Source: Gordonia oryzae
GTDB taxonomy: Bacteria; Actinomycetota; Actinomycetes; Mycobacteriales; Mycobacteriaceae
Direction: 5' to 3'
NCBI RefSeq assembly: GCF_003797185.1
Contig: NZ_RKMH01000005.1
Span: 229,521 to 293,520, forward strand
Length of the DNA: 64,000 nt
Shown piece after piece: positions 16,417 through 26,085 of this stretch. Below the pieces are notes generated by a model, which was given only the letters and a program-made list of their open reading frames with translations, ran no database searches and had not been told where the DNA came from. Position numbers and translations under genes: made by a program. How positions within the stretch are numbered: position 1 is the first letter of the stretch; each line of letters begins with the position of its first letter.

Positions 16417-17037
16417 TCAACGCGTCTCCAGAAGCAGCCGACGTTCGAGCGTGTCGAGTAGCAGGCCGAGCCCGAATTCGAAGGCCGCATCGGCGCGTTC
16501 GCGACCGCTCGGGGCGGCGGCGACCGCCCGGGCGAGCGAACTGTCGTCGGCAAGGGACGCGACCGACCAGACCGTCGCCGGTGCTGCGGCGTCGAGCGCC
16601 GAGCCGAGCGCGAAGGTGTCGAGGAGCGTGATGAGGTGCAGGATCTCCGGGTCGGCGAATCCGGCCGCGAAGAGGCACTGCGCGAGGTGGTCGTAGCTGT
16701 TCAAGATCGCCGGAGCCTCGACGGTCTGCCCGGTGAGCGCACGCACCAGCGCCGGATGCGCTTCGAATGCGTCCCGGTAACTCCGCAACCACGTCGTGAC
16801 CGCCGCCCGCCAGCCGCCGGACCAGTCAACGTCGTCCGCCATTGCCACCGCGATGGTGGCGCGTACCAGCTCGAGTACCTCTTCGCGTCCGGAGACGTGG
16901 TGGTAGAGCGAGGAGACCGCCACGCCCAGCCGTTTGGCCAGCCCCGGCATGGTGAAGGTCTCTTTCGCATCGAGCTCGGCGAGCGCGGCACGAGCGATCG
17001 AGTCGCGGTCGAGGAGCGGCGAGGTCGGTCGGGGCAC
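16417..17037 (-). CDS. TetR family transcriptional regulator
   Basis: A 206-residue TetR-type repressor. The helix-turn-helix lies at about residues 28-62 (TMPGLAKRLGVAVSSLYHHV), followed by an alpha-helical TetR_C-type domain. It is the last gene of a three-gene minus-strand unit: permease, then amidohydrolase 21 bp later, then this gene 35 bp later. It therefore probably controls that unit, perhaps through the palindrome before the permease. The inducer may be the permease substrate (inference). It is convergent with the SPOR-like gene, with only 10 bp between them. Confidence 0.87.
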   Translation of the reverse strand: MPRPTSPLLDRDSIARAALAELDAKETFTMPGLAKRLGVAVSSLYHHVSGREEVLELVRATIAVAMADDVDWSGGWRAAVTTWLRSYRDAFEAHPALVRALTGQTVEAPAILNSYDHLAQCLFAAGFADPEILHLITLLDTFALGSALDAAAPATVWSVASLADDSSLARAVAAAPSGRERADAAFEFGLGLLLDTLERRLLLETR

Positions 17038-17072
17038 GACGTCAGCCTAGGCCATGACCCCGCGCTTACCGA

Positions 17073-18668
17073 TCACGCTCGGAACACGAAACTGCCGTCG
17101 ACCATCGTCGCAACGACAGGAGCGTCGGCCAGTTCGTCGGGTGGGGCGGTCAACGGGTCGACGGTGAACACGGTGAAGTCGGCGCGGGCACCGACTCCGA
17201 TCCAGCCGGCATCGGCGGATCCTTGGGCGCGGGCAGCGTGCGAGGTGTACCCCTCCAAGGCCATCGAGGCGGTCAGCCCTTGCTCCGGGCACACCGGGAT
17301 CTCGTCGAGATGACCTGCGCGACGGCGTAACTGCGCGTCGGCAAGGATCTTGCGTGGGTCGAACGGTGCCACCGGCCAGTCCGATCCGAGCGCCAACAGT
17401 GCTCCTGAGTCGCGGATGTCGCGGGTGCGGAACGCGCGATTCGCGCGCTCGGTACCGAGCCGGACCGACCAGTTGTCGCTCTGATCGCCACGCGTATAGA
17501 GGGTGCAGTGGTTGGGCTGCATGCTCGCGACGACGCCGGTCGCGGCGAACCGCGCCACGAGATCGTCGGGCAGAGTTTCGATGTGCTCGATCCGATGCCG
17601 GACGCCGGTGGGTGGCGCCGGGGTGTCGGCGAGAGTGTCGAGGGCATATCGGATGCCCGCATCGCCGATCGCATGGGTCACCGTCGGTACCCCACGCGCG
17701 GCGAGATAGCGGACGGCTTCGCGATACTCAGCCGGATCGGGCCACAGCGATGCGGTCGATTCGCCGTGTGTGTCGGCATGTTCGAGCCATGCGGTCCCGC
17801 CGTCGATGGTGCCGTCGATCATGAACTTCACCCCGTCGACCCGCCAACGCCGCCCGCCGCGCCTCTGCAACTCGACGATGTGGTCGAGCTGTGCGCGGTC
17901 GGTGCCGGGCATACAGAACGGCGCGAACCGCAACCGGATCGGTAGATCTCCCGAGTTCTCCAAGCCGGCGACGAGATCGCCGCTGTCCGCCTCGAAGTCC
18001 ATGGCGTTACCCGAGGTGATCCCGGACCGCGCCATGGCGGTCAGCGACTCGTGCAGTCGCCGACGACGAGTAGTCGCCGGTTCGTTCGGTAGGGCGCGCT
18101 CGACGAGCTCGATGGCTTCGAGCTCGAGCAGGTGTCCGGAGGGGATCCCGTCAGTGCACACGATCTCAGCGTTGCCCGCGAAGGGGCGTGGTCCGTTCAC
18201 CCCAGCCGCGTGCAACGCGGCCGGACTCGCGAGCGCCGAGTGCGCGTCGAAGAGATAGATGAACACGGGAACATCGTCACCAAGTGCCTCGACGATCGGT
18301 GCATGGGTGATCGGCCGGCCGCCAAAGACGTTGGGGTCGAGCCCCCAGCCGAGCACCCACGCGTCGCGGCGGGGTGCGGCGCGTAACGCGACGACGAGTT
18401 CGTCGAGATTCCTCACCGACGAAAGGTCGTGTCCGGCAGTCATCTTCAAGCCCAGTACCGGATGAATGTGTCCGTCGATGAGTCCGGGCGTCAGGGTTGC
18501 GTCACCGAGATCGATGATGTCGGTGGCGCCACCGATCTCGGTCTTGATCGAGCGCGCATCGCCGATGGCGGTGACTCGGCCGTCCCGGACGGCGATCGCC
18601 TCGACGGGTGCGCCGGAGCGCAGGGTGTGGATGGTGCGGGCGAGCAGGACGGTGTCTGCCGAGCTCAT
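17073..18668 (-). CDS. Amidohydrolase family protein (YtcJ-like)
   Basis: A 531-residue metal-dependent amidohydrolase of the YtcJ/amidohydrolase_3 type. The N-terminal beta domain leads into the metal motif LTPGLIDGHIHPVLG (HxH). Further ligands lie in GVKFMIDGTIDGGTAWL (lysine), THAIGDAGI and HRIEHIETL, and the catalytic aspartate in ALGSDWPVAPFDP. It is expected to hydrolyse an amide or similar C-N bond of a small substrate in the cytosol. ATG at 18668 gives the full family length. It sits between a permease and a TetR gene, implying catabolism of the imported compound. The substrate cannot be told from sequence. Confidence 0.88.
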   Translation of the reverse strand: MSSADTVLLARTIHTLRSGAPVEAIAVRDGRVTAIGDARSIKTEIGGATDIIDLGDATLTPGLIDGHIHPVLGLKMTAGHDLSSVRNLDELVVALRAAPRRDAWVLGWGLDPNVFGGRPITHAPIVEALGDDVPVFIYLFDAHSALASPAALHAAGVNGPRPFAGNAEIVCTDGIPSGHLLELEAIELVERALPNEPATTRRRRLHESLTAMARSGITSGNAMDFEADSGDLVAGLENSGDLPIRLRFAPFCMPGTDRAQLDHIVELQRRGGRRWRVDGVKFMIDGTIDGGTAWLEHADTHGESTASLWPDPAEYREAVRYLAARGVPTVTHAIGDAGIRYALDTLADTPAPPTGVRHRIEHIETLPDDLVARFAATGVVASMQPNHCTLYTRGDQSDNWSVRLGTERANRAFRTRDIRDSGALLALGSDWPVAPFDPRKILADAQLRRRAGHLDEIPVCPEQGLTASMALEGYTSHAARAQGSADAGWIGVGARADFTVFTVDPLTAPPDELADAPVVATMVDGSFVFRA

Positions 18669-18689
18669 TCGGTGATCTCCTCGTTCTGT

Positions 18690-20207
18690 TCAGCGTTCGG
18701 TATCGGCATGCGGGTCGTCGTACAGCCCGCCGATACGTTCGAAGATTTGTGGTCGGCGGAGCCGGAAGTATTGGGCTACCGCGATCCCTGCGAGCAACAC
18801 GGCGCCGACGAGGCCGACCAGCCAGGTATTGGTGGTGGAGTCGGCATTGGTGAGCAGCTTGATCTTCGAGATCAGGACCGCCAGCGCCACACCGAGTACC
18901 ACGATGCTGACGATTCCGGCGATGACGGCGACCCCTTCGACTCGCACGAGGCGCTTGCGCGCGAAATAGGCCACCGCGGCGATCGCGGTGATCAATTGTA
19001 GCGCAATGATTCCGAGTACTCCGGGGGTGTTCACCAGGAGCAGGAGACGGTAGTAGGGGTCGGCGCCGGCGATGGCGAAGGCGCCCACGACGACCGCGGC
19101 GATGACGGTTTGCAGTGCACCGGCGCGCGCCGGTGACCGGAACACCGGGTGTGTGCGGTCGAGATAGGCGGGCAGCACGCCATCGCGCGCCAGTGAATAT
19201 GTGTAGCGGGTGATCGCATTGTGGAAAGCGATCTGTGAGGCCAAAGCACTGGTCACGATGAGTATCGACATGACGTCGGTGGCCCACGTTCCGACGTACT
19301 GGGTCATCGCGGAGAAGAACAGTCCCGCAATGTCGTTGGTGGCCGCGGCCTGGACCTCGCGGGCGCCGAAGGCCTGCACCATCGACCAGACGATGAAGCA
19401 ATACGCGATGGCCATGAAGCCGACCGCCCAGTATGTCGCCCGGGGAATGGTCCGGTCGGGGTTGCGCGCCTCCGAGCGGTAGAGCGCGGTGGACTCGAAT
19501 CCCATGAACGCGGCGAAGGCGAAGGCGAGGGCGGCACCCATGCCGGGAGCGAACACCGCGGACGGATGGAAGGAGTCGAGGCCGATCCCGTGGGCGCCGC
19601 CCTGCGCCAGCACGGCGAACGACAATATCAGCAGGATCCCGGTTTCCAGGGAGAGCAGCACCCCGAGGAACTTCGCCCCCACGTCTATTCCGCGCCGACC
19701 GACGTACCAGACGATCACGATCGCGGCGAGTGCGAGATAGGGCCACCCTATGGTGATGCCGAACAGGCGGGTGATCGCGTCCTGGGTCTGGATGGCCATC
19801 AAGCCGTAGACGCCGATCTGCAGGGCGTTGTAGGCGACGACGGCCAACAGCCCGCAACCGAGTCCCACGGACCGGCCGAGGCCGAGCGTGATGTAGGAGT
19901 AGAACGCTCCCTTTCCGCCGGTTGCCCTGGTCATCGCCATGAAGGCCACCGCGAAGATCGCGAATGCGGCACCGGCAACCAAGTAGGCGACCGGCGCCCC
20001 GGCCCCGCCGATGGACAATGCCAAGGGGGCGACGCCTGCCATCACGGTCAGTGGTGCGGCGGCCGCGATCACCATGAAGGCGATGGCGGGAGCGCCGAGC
20101 GCATTTTGTTTCAGGCCGATTCCGGGTGGTGGTGGACTGTCGGTGCCCTCGGGGCGCGCTGGCTCGGGCGGAGTGGCATTCGATGGGGTCGCCGGTTGTC
20201 GGGTCAT
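18690..20207 (-). CDS. APC family amino-acid permease
   Basis: A 505-residue secondary transporter of the amino acid-polyamine-organocation superfamily. About 12 hydrophobic segments are visible. The start of the first (GAPAIAFMVIAAAAPLTVMA) and ATGGKGAFYSYITLGLGRSV are typical. A 30-residue polar N-terminal tail and a short polar C-terminus are cytoplasmic. It is the first gene of the minus-strand unit with the amidohydrolase and TetR gene. A 13-bp perfect palindrome lies 45 bp upstream of its ATG. The substrate is probably an amino acid, amine or N-acyl derivative handled by the amidohydrolase (inference). Confidence 0.88.
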   Translation of the reverse strand: MTRQPATPSNATPPEPARPEGTDSPPPPGIGLKQNALGAPAIAFMVIAAAAPLTVMAGVAPLALSIGGAGAPVAYLVAGAAFAIFAVAFMAMTRATGGKGAFYSYITLGLGRSVGLGCGLLAVVAYNALQIGVYGLMAIQTQDAITRLFGITIGWPYLALAAIVIVWYVGRRGIDVGAKFLGVLLSLETGILLILSFAVLAQGGAHGIGLDSFHPSAVFAPGMGAALAFAFAAFMGFESTALYRSEARNPDRTIPRATYWAVGFMAIAYCFIVWSMVQAFGAREVQAAATNDIAGLFFSAMTQYVGTWATDVMSILIVTSALASQIAFHNAITRYTYSLARDGVLPAYLDRTHPVFRSPARAGALQTVIAAVVVGAFAIAGADPYYRLLLLVNTPGVLGIIALQLITAIAAVAYFARKRLVRVEGVAVIAGIVSIVVLGVALAVLISKIKLLTNADSTTNTWLVGLVGAVLLAGIAVAQYFRLRRPQIFERIGGLYDDPHADTER

Positions 20208-20251
20208 GGGAGTGCTCTTTTCGCAAGCTGTGAGATCAGCAGAGGTTTAAA

Positions 20252-20264
20252 CGAATCCGATTCG
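20252..20264. promoter_or_regulatory. Operator-like palindrome CGAATC-C-GATTCG
   Basis: A perfect 6-bp inverted repeat around one central base. It lies between the permease operon and the divergent dehydrogenase pseudogene, in an AT-richer promoter region. Likely the site of the TetR encoded at the end of the permease operon (inference). Confidence 0.45.
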
Positions 20265-20362
20265 GTTATGAGAATGAGGCACGTCACACCCGGTGTCAAC
20301 AGCAGGCGTGGTCGGGTTCGCGCGGCATGTTCGAGGTCGGTTCAGTCGATACGCTCGGGCCG

Positions 20363-21460
20363 ATGAACACAACGAGGACGCGACGACGCATCGGTGTCAT
20401 GGACGGCGACGGAATCGGGCCGGAGATCGTGCCCGTGGCGAGGGAGGTCGTCTCCGCGGCGGGCGCGCTCGTCGGCATTGAATTCGATTGGGTGTCACTG
20501 CCACTCGGGGTGTCGGCGATCAAGACACACGGGCGTCCGGTTCGGCGAGGAGACACTCGAGGCGCTCGAAGGTCTCGACATCTGGGTCCTGGGCCCACAT
20601 GACTCGGCGGGCTACCCGGCGCACTTCGCCGCAGACCTCACCCCCGGTGACATCATTCGCAAGAGATTCGGTCTCTACGCAAACCTGCGACCCGTGCCGG
20701 GCGATCCCCGGTGTCGGCGCACTCGCGCCGGACCTCGACGTCGTCATCGTCCGGGAGATCTCCGAAGGCTTCTACGCCGACCGAAATATGGCGGTCGGCT
20801 CGGGTGAATTTCATGCCCACCCCTGACGTCGCGCTCGCCGTGGGGGTGATCTCGCGTGCGGCGACCGAACGGATCGCGCATCAGGCGTGCCGTCTCGCGG
20901 GTGAACGCTCGGGTCGGCTCACCATCGTGCACAAGGCGAATGTGCTGCGATTAACCACCGGGCTCTTCCGGGACGTGTGTCGGGAGGTCGCCGAGCAGTA
21001 TCCGGGACTCGTGGTGGACGACAAACACGTCGACGCCATGGCAGCCCTGCTGGTTCGCCGGCCTGGCGATTTCGACGTCGTCGTGACCGAGAACCTGTTC
21101 GGCGACATCCTGTCCGATTTCGCGGGTGAACTCGCCGGATCGTTGGGCACCGCGGGCTCGGTCAACTGCTCCGACACGGTCGTGATGGCGCAGGCCTCGC
21201 ACGGCGCTGCCCCCGACATCGCCGGACGCGGAGTGGCCGATCCGATCGCGATCATCGACTCTGCCGCGATGTCGTTGCGATGGTGGGGAACCCGGCACGA
21301 CGACGCTCGGATGCTCGCGGCCGCCACGGCGATCGACACCGCTGTCGGCGACAGTGTCGCCGCCGGTGCCCGGACTCCGGATCTCGGCGGCACGGCCACG
21401 ACCGCCGATGTCGGTCGCGCCGTGGTCGATCATCTGAGTCGGCAAGGCCGAACCGGTTAA
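20363..21460 (+). pseudogene. Isopropylmalate/tartrate dehydrogenase-like gene, three frameshifts
   Basis: Reads as an NAD-dependent beta-decarboxylating dehydrogenase of the isocitrate/isopropylmalate/tartrate family. It starts RRRIGVMDGDGIGPEIVP. After a frame change near 20540 it reads EETLEALEGLDIWVLGPHDS; after another near 20698, LAPDLDVVIVREISEGFYAD; after a third near 20811, MPTPDVALAVGVIS. The rest is intact, including VVDDKHVDAMAALLV and NLFGDILSDFAGELAGSLG. Each break is repaired by deleting one base. Three +1 changes return to the original frame, and about 360 residues of normal family length result. Either a recently lost gene or sequencing errors. Divergent from the permease operon. 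Confidence 0.75.
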
Positions 21461-21585
21461 TCTCTCGTAACCAACCGGTGAAAGCAGCTCCGAGCAAGTA
21501 AGTTCAGACGGCGGGGGACAGCCCTGTCTTCTGATCGGCCGACCTGCCCCGGAGAGTGATTCCGAGGCGCGAAGGGATAGTTGTG

Positions 21586-22518
21586 ATGCGCGATCTCCGA
21601 TCGTTCGGCAGCCTACGACGTCTGCCCGGGATCTTCATGGTGCTCGTGGGCGTGATTGCCCTTGTGGTGGCGGGCTGCTCGAACGATGACTCGTCGACCG
21701 GTGCCGGCGGTAACTCGGCTATCCAGCCGACAACCGTCGATGTTGCCAAGCAATCCGATATCGCGGCACTGTTGCCGGCGGGAATCCGGGAGTCCGGACA
21801 GTTGATCGTCGGTGTCAATGTGCCGTATGCGCCCAATGAGTTCAAGGACAGCAGCGGTCAGATCATCGGCTTCGATGTGGATCTGATGAATGCGATCGGC
21901 AAGGCCCTCGGCCTCACCCCCGTGTATAAGGAAGCCGATTTCGACAAGATCATCCCGTCGATCCAGGCGGGCACCTTCAACATCGGTATGTCCTCGTTTA
22001 CCGACAACAAGGAGCGCGAAGCACAGGTCGACTTCGTGAACTACTTCAGCGCCGGCATCCAGTGGGCGCAGCAGGCCGGTGGAAACATCGACCCGAACAA
22101 CGCCTGTGGCAAGAAGGTTGCGGTGCAGTCGACGACCGTCGAGGACACCGACGAGGTCCCGGCGAAGAGCAAGGCGTGCACCGACGCCGGTAAGCCCGCC
22201 ATCCAGATCCAGAAGTACACCGATCAGTCGGAGGCGACCAATGCCCTCGTCCTCGGACGTGTCGACGCGATGTCGGCCGACTCCCCGGTGACCGCCTACG
22301 CGATCAAGCAGGCCGGTGGAAAAATCGTGGCCGCCGGACCGGTGTTCGATTCGGCGCCCTACGGTTACCCGATCGCCAAGGGATCCTCACTCGTGCAAGC
22401 GGTTCAGAAGGCCGTCCAGTACCTCATCGACAACGGCCAGTACAAGGCGATCGCGGAGCACTGGGGCGTCGAGGCGGGAGTCATTCCGACCGCTACCGTC
22501 AACGGCGCGACCAGCTGA
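21586..22518 (+). CDS. Glutamate/glutamine-type ABC substrate-binding lipoprotein
   Basis: A 310-residue solute-binding protein of the polar amino acid family (SBP_bac_3). The signal peptide ends in LVVAGC, giving lipidated Cys31. The binding fold shows GQLIVGVNVPYAPNEFKDSS, GFDVDLMNAIGKALG and FNIGMSSFTDNKEREAQVDF. ATG at 21586 has GAAGGGA about 8 nt upstream; the GTG codons at 21556 and 21583 are less likely starts. It is followed after 2 nt by the permease and then the ATPase, a complete single-permease importer. Glutamate, glutamine or a similar amino acid is the inferred ligand. Confidence 0.88.
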   Translation: MRDLRSFGSLRRLPGIFMVLVGVIALVVAGCSNDDSSTGAGGNSAIQPTTVDVAKQSDIAALLPAGIRESGQLIVGVNVPYAPNEFKDSSGQIIGFDVDLMNAIGKALGLTPVYKEADFDKIIPSIQAGTFNIGMSSFTDNKEREAQVDFVNYFSAGIQWAQQAGGNIDPNNACGKKVAVQSTTVEDTDEVPAKSKACTDAGKPAIQIQKYTDQSEATNALVLGRVDAMSADSPVTAYAIKQAGGKIVAAGPVFDSAPYGYPIAKGSSLVQAVQKAVQYLIDNGQYKAIAEHWGVEAGVIPTATVNGATS

Positions 22519-22520
22519 CG

Positions 22521-23489
22521 GTGACCGCTCCGACGACTGGCCCGATCGGTGCCGGCCCGGACGACTCGTCCGAGCCGGCGCCGATCAAGGCGGTACCCCT
22601 CAGACACCCCGGGCAGTGGATCGCCGCGGCGATCGTGCTCATCCTCGTCTTCCTGTTCGTGTGGGGAGCGGCGACCAACCGCGCGTACGGCTGGGGGACC
22701 TACGCGAAGTACTTGTTCGACACCCGCATTCTCGAGGGTGTCGGGTACACCCTTGCGCTGACTGTGCTCGCGATGGTGATCGCTGTCGTCCTTGGCGTCC
22801 TCCTTGCGATCATGCGGCTGTCACCCAACGTGGTTCTGCGTTCGGTGTCGTGGGTTTACCTGTGGATCTTTCGAGGGACTCCGGTCTATGTCCAGCTGGT
22901 CTTCTGGGGTCTGTTCCCGTCGCTGTATAAGCAGATCGATCTCGGTATCCCGTTCACGGTCCAGTTCGCCCACCTCGACATCCAGTCCCTCAACGCGGCT
23001 TTCACCTTCGCGATGATCGGACTGGCGCTCAACGAATCGGCGTACATGGCCGAGATCGTGCGCGCCGGTATCTCCTCGGTGGGTGAGGGGCAAACCGAGG
23101 CGTCGGTGGCGCTGGGGATGTCGTGGACCCAGACGATGCGCCGGACGGTGTTGCCGCAGGCGATGCGGGTCATCATCCCGCCGACAGGCAACGAGGTGAT
23201 CAGCATGCTGAAGACCACCAGCCTGGTGACCGCAGTTCCGTTCAGCCTTGAGCTCTACGGTGTCGCGCATGACATCTCGGGCGTCAACTTCCAGCCGATC
23301 CCGCTCCTGTTGGTCGCCTCGACCTGGTACCTCGCGGTCACCAGCGTGCTCATGGTCGGCCAGTTCTACCTTGAGCGCTACTACTCGCGAGGAGCGTCGC
23401 GACAGTTGACCGGTCGGCAATTGAAGGCGATGGCGGCTGCGCAGAACACGGTACTCGCCGTCGACGAGGAGAGTGATGAGCGCCGTTGA
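22521..23489 (+). CDS. Polar amino-acid ABC permease
   Basis: A 322-residue membrane permease of the HisM/GluC type, probably acting as a homodimer because only one permease is encoded. After about 30 polar residues come several membrane segments. The family loop appears as [20 protein letters not shown] with [20 protein letters not shown], which contacts the ATPase. The length is greater than usual (about 220-250) because of the N-terminal part and an extra segment around [23 protein letters not shown] at 22521 follows the binding-protein stop by 2 nt. The 3' end overlaps the ATPase gene. Confidence 0.88.
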   Translation: MTAPTTGPIGAGPDDSSEPAPIKAVPLRHPGQWIAAAIVLILVFLFVWGAATNRAYGWGTYAKYLFDTRILEGVGYTLALTVLAMVIAVVLGVLLAIMRLSPNVVLRSVSWVYLWIFRGTPVYVQLVFWGLFPSLYKQIDLGIPFTVQFAHLDIQSLNAAFTFAMIGLALNESAYMAEIVRAGISSVGEGQTEASVALGMSWTQTMRRTVLPQAMRVIIPPTGNEVISMLKTTSLVTAVPFSLELYGVAHDISGVNFQPIPLLLVASTWYLAVTSVLMVGQFYLERYYSRGASRQLTGRQLKAMAAAQNTVLAVDEESDERR

Positions 23490-24258
23490 AACCACTGCGC
23501 CACCGATGGTTCGCGCCGATCGGGTGTGCAAGAGCTTCGGGACCCTGCAGGTACTCAAGGGAATCAGCCTCGAGGTCGCCAAGGGTGAGGTCCTCTGTCT
23601 GATCGGCCCATCGGGATCGGGGAAGTCGACGTTCTTGCGTTGTGTGAACCATCTCGAGGTGGTCAACGCCGGGCGGCTTTACGTCGACGGTGATCTGATT
23701 GGGTACCGCGAACGCGGCGACAAGCTCTATGAGATGAGCCCGAAGGATGCGGCCAAGCAGCGGCGCGACATCGGCATGGTATTCCAGCATTTCAACCTGT
23801 TCCCGCATCGCACCGTGTTGGAGAACGTGATTGAGGCACCGACACAGGTCAAGAAGCAGAAGAAGGACGCGGCACTTGCGCGTGCCCGCGAACTGCTCGA
23901 CAGGGTGGGGCTCGCGGACAAGGCCGATACCTATCCGGCCCAGCTCTCCGGCGGGCAGCAACAACGAGTCGCCATCGCTCGTGCGCTCGCCATGGAACCC
24001 AAGCTGATGCTCTTCGACGAGCCGACCTCGGCGCTCGACCCCGAATTGGTCGGCGAGGTGCTCGGTGTCATGCGCGAGCTCGCGGCGTCCGGGATGACGA
24101 TGGTGGTGGTCACCCACGAGATGGGGTTCGCGCGTGAGGTGGCCGACCAGCTGGTCTTCATGGACGGTGGTGTCGTCGTGGAAAAGGGTGATCCGCGTGA
24201 GGTTCTCGCAAATCCGCAGCACGAGAGGACCAAGAGCTTCCTGTCCAAACTCCTGTGA
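23476..24258 (+). CDS. Polar amino-acid ABC ATPase
   Basis: A 260-residue ATPase of the GlnQ/GluA type. Walker A is [11 protein letters not shown]-loop [10 protein letters not shown], signature [16 protein letters not shown], Walker [15 protein letters not shown] and switch histidine [11 protein letters not shown] at 23476 overlaps the permease end by 14 nt; GTG at 23473 is possible. It completes the three-gene importer. A hairpin without a T-tract follows at 24295. Confidence 0.92.
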   Translation: MSAVETTAPPMVRADRVCKSFGTLQVLKGISLEVAKGEVLCLIGPSGSGKSTFLRCVNHLEVVNAGRLYVDGDLIGYRERGDKLYEMSPKDAAKQRRDIGMVFQHFNLFPHRTVLENVIEAPTQVKKQKKDAALARARELLDRVGLADKADTYPAQLSGGQQQRVAIARALAMEPKLMLFDEPTSALDPELVGEVLGVMRELAASGMTMVVVTHEMGFAREVADQLVFMDGGVVVEKGDPREVLANPQHERTKSFLSKLL

Positions 24259-24294
24259 GTCGGTCGGCGGCTGTCGTCGGCGGCTATGACGAAT

Positions 24295-24338
24295 ACGGGC
24301 CCGACGCCACCGTAGAACCTGCCACGGCGCCGGCCCGT
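24295..24338 (+). terminator. Hairpin downstream of the amino-acid ABC genes
   Basis: Arms ACGGGCC and GGCCCGT, extended inward by CGCC/GGCG with small mismatches, around a loop of about 16 nt. There is no T-run. It lies between convergent genes, where a bidirectional terminator is expected. Confidence 0.35.
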
Positions 24339-24472
24339 CTATTGCTCATACGCTGTCCCGAACCGGTGTCCCCGGTGTCGTGTTCATGACGCGATCGGGT
24401 CGTGGTCATCGAGAGCCGGTGCGCGGTGTTCCGGTTGGATCTCTTGTGACGCGGTCGGTGTGCTGCAAGAAG

Positions 24473-25321
24473 TCAGCTGTCCGGCTTGCGGCAACAGAAG
24501 ATTGCGGTGCCCGGAAAGTATTGTCCCCGAAGCGGACTCCATTGACCCCAGACGCGTTCGAGGTCGTCGGGCCATTCCGGTTCCACGATGTCGTCGAGGA
24601 TCAGACCGGCAGAACGGATCTCGCGAACCCGATCGCCGATCGTCCGATGATGCTCGACGTAGGTGATGGTGCCGTGGGCATCGACCTCGGAGTACGGGGT
24701 GCGATTGAAGTAGGGGATTGCGACGGTGAGTCCGTCGGGTCCGGGGTCGTCGGGGAACATCCAGCGCATCGGGTGATTGACGGAGAACACCCACCGGCCA
24801 CCGGGCACGAGAACCCGTGCGGCCTCGGCCATCACACGCCCCGAATCGGCCACGAACGGCACCGCTCCGAATGACGAGAAGGCGATGTCGAAGGTGGCAT
24901 CGGCGAAGGGGAGAGCCTCGGCCGTGGCCTGGACGAGAGGAACCGGGGTCTCGTCGAACCGATCTATCGCCGCCAGCCCGTACCCCAGCATGCGCCGCGA
25001 GAGATCGGTCGCCACGACGTCGGCGCCCTGCGCGGCAAGCCATCGTGAACACGGAGCCGATCCGCAACCGATTTCGAGTACGCTCTTCCCCTGCACCGCG
25101 CCTAACAGGTGTGCGTCGGACTCCCGAAGATTCTCCGGGCACCACACGAAATCGCCCCCGGGTGTGCCGGCGCCGAGGAAGTCGCCGTGCTCGGCGTGGT
25201 AGTCGGTGGTTTCGGCGTCCCACCAGGCGCGGTTGGCGCGAGCGCTGGTCGCCGAGTCGATCGGTCCGAGTTGGCGTGGTGCGGGTGCACCGTCATCGGG
25301 CACGGCGGGATCGTCGGTCAC
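24473..25321 (-). CDS. Class I SAM-dependent methyltransferase
   Basis: A 282-residue methyltransferase with the Rossmann fold. Motif I is VLEIGCGSAPCSRWLAAQGA, the acidic loop VVATDLSRRML, and motifs II/III lie in LPFADATFDIAFSSFGAVPF and VLVPGGRWVFSVNHPMRWMF. The N-terminus has RANRAWWDAETTDYHAEHGD, seen in actinobacterial small-molecule methyltransferases. GTG at 25321 is preceded by a TATCAT -10 box with a 6-nt gap, so the message is probably leaderless; longer upstream readings run through the LigT-like gene in another frame. The acceptor substrate is unknown. Confidence 0.87.
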   Translation of the reverse strand: MTDDPAVPDDGAPAPRQLGPIDSATSARANRAWWDAETTDYHAEHGDFLGAGTPGGDFVWCPENLRESDAHLLGAVQGKSVLEIGCGSAPCSRWLAAQGADVVATDLSRRMLGYGLAAIDRFDETPVPLVQATAEALPFADATFDIAFSSFGAVPFVADSGRVMAEAARVLVPGGRWVFSVNHPMRWMFPDDPGPDGLTVAIPYFNRTPYSEVDAHGTITYVEHHRTIGDRVREIRSAGLILDDIVEPEWPDDLERVWGQWSPLRGQYFPGTAIFCCRKPDS

Positions 25322-25327
25322 GTGCCG

Positions 25328-25333
25328 ATGATA
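25328..25333 (-). promoter_or_regulatory. -10 box for leaderless methyltransferase mRNA
   Basis: TATCAT on the minus strand, 6 nt before the GTG at 25321. Confidence 0.5.
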
Positions 25334-25368
25334 CGAAGCGCGGCAGAACTGATGGCATTTGGCGACGT

Positions 25369-25923
25369 TCAGCAGCTCCGGCCGCTGATCACGTGTTCGA
25401 CTTTCGCGTCGCCGTCCCATCGGCGCACCCCGGTGATCGTCGCGGTGTCGGCGGGGTGAACGGAGTCGAGTGTCTCCAGAGCACGCCCGATCTTGTCGAG
25501 TCCGATTCGCCGGGCCACGGTGAGGTGAGGGGTCCAGGAGCCTGGTCGGGTGTGGGCAAACAGCGACTCCTGCCCGTGGTTGTCGGCGGTGAGCGCAGCG
25601 CCTACGCGCACGATCGACGCGTGTACCGACAGCAGTTCGGCGCTGGGCACGATCAGCCGTGCGAGGACTCGTCGGGCCCCGTGACCGAACACGACCACGT
25701 CGCCCAGCGTGACGCGGATCGGCAACCGCATCGCGACTGTGCCCAGAGCTGCGTCGATGTCGGGGGAGATGCGGGCCGCGGCCATCGCGGTGATGTGGGG
25801 GCGATTGGTCGCCGAACCGTTGTCGGCTGCAGAGGGTAGGCCGGCGTCGCCCAACGTCGCCCATTGCTGGCGAATGTACTGGTCACAGGCTTCGTCGAGG
25901 AGGAATTCCACAGAGTGAGCCAT
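25369..25923 (-). CDS. 2'-5' RNA ligase / LigT-like phosphoesterase
   Basis: A 184-residue protein of the 2H phosphoesterase superfamily. The two hallmark HxT motifs are present as RPHITAMA (about residues 45-52) and TPHLTVARR (about 130-138), about 85 residues apart as in LigT-like proteins. Relatives cleave or join 2'-5' or cyclic phosphodiester bonds in RNA or nucleotides; the true substrate is often unknown. ATG at 25923 has GGGAGA about 8 nt upstream. It lies 47 bp before the methyltransferase, so the two may be cotranscribed, though the latter also has its own -10 box. Confidence 0.82.
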   Translation of the reverse strand: MAHSVEFLLDEACDQYIRQQWATLGDAGLPSAADNGSATNRPHITAMAAARISPDIDAALGTVAMRLPIRVTLGDVVVFGHGARRVLARLIVPSAELLSVHASIVRVGAALTADNHGQESLFAHTRPGSWTPHLTVARRIGLDKIGRALETLDSVHPADTATITGVRRWDGDAKVEHVISGRSC

Positions 25924-26067
25924 CCGGTCATCTCCCGTCGTCTGTCCCCGCGGGGTCCGCGTGCCAACCGGCCGCGGGCGGCATTTGCCCAGCACAATGC
26001 GCCTGGAGTACGCTGACCTGCGCGCGTGTGTAGCACTCTCGCGCGTCCAGCATGCCCTCACCCGGGT

Positions 26068-26085
26068 GCCATCGCACGCGATGGC
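26068..26085 (+). other. Perfect hairpin in the rpsA leader
   Basis: GCCATCGC-AC-GCGATGGC, extendable outward by one G-U and one G-C pair, about 110 nt before the rpsA start. It lies within about 270 nt of gene-free leader. E. coli rpsA is autoregulated through leader structure; whether this hairpin has such a role is unknown. Confidence 0.35.

Noticed and set aside
24473..25864. A longer methyltransferase reading starting at 25864
   Set aside because: The extra 181 codons run antiparallel-frame through the LigT-like gene and have no methyltransferase features; the -10 box and GTG at 25321 explain the start.
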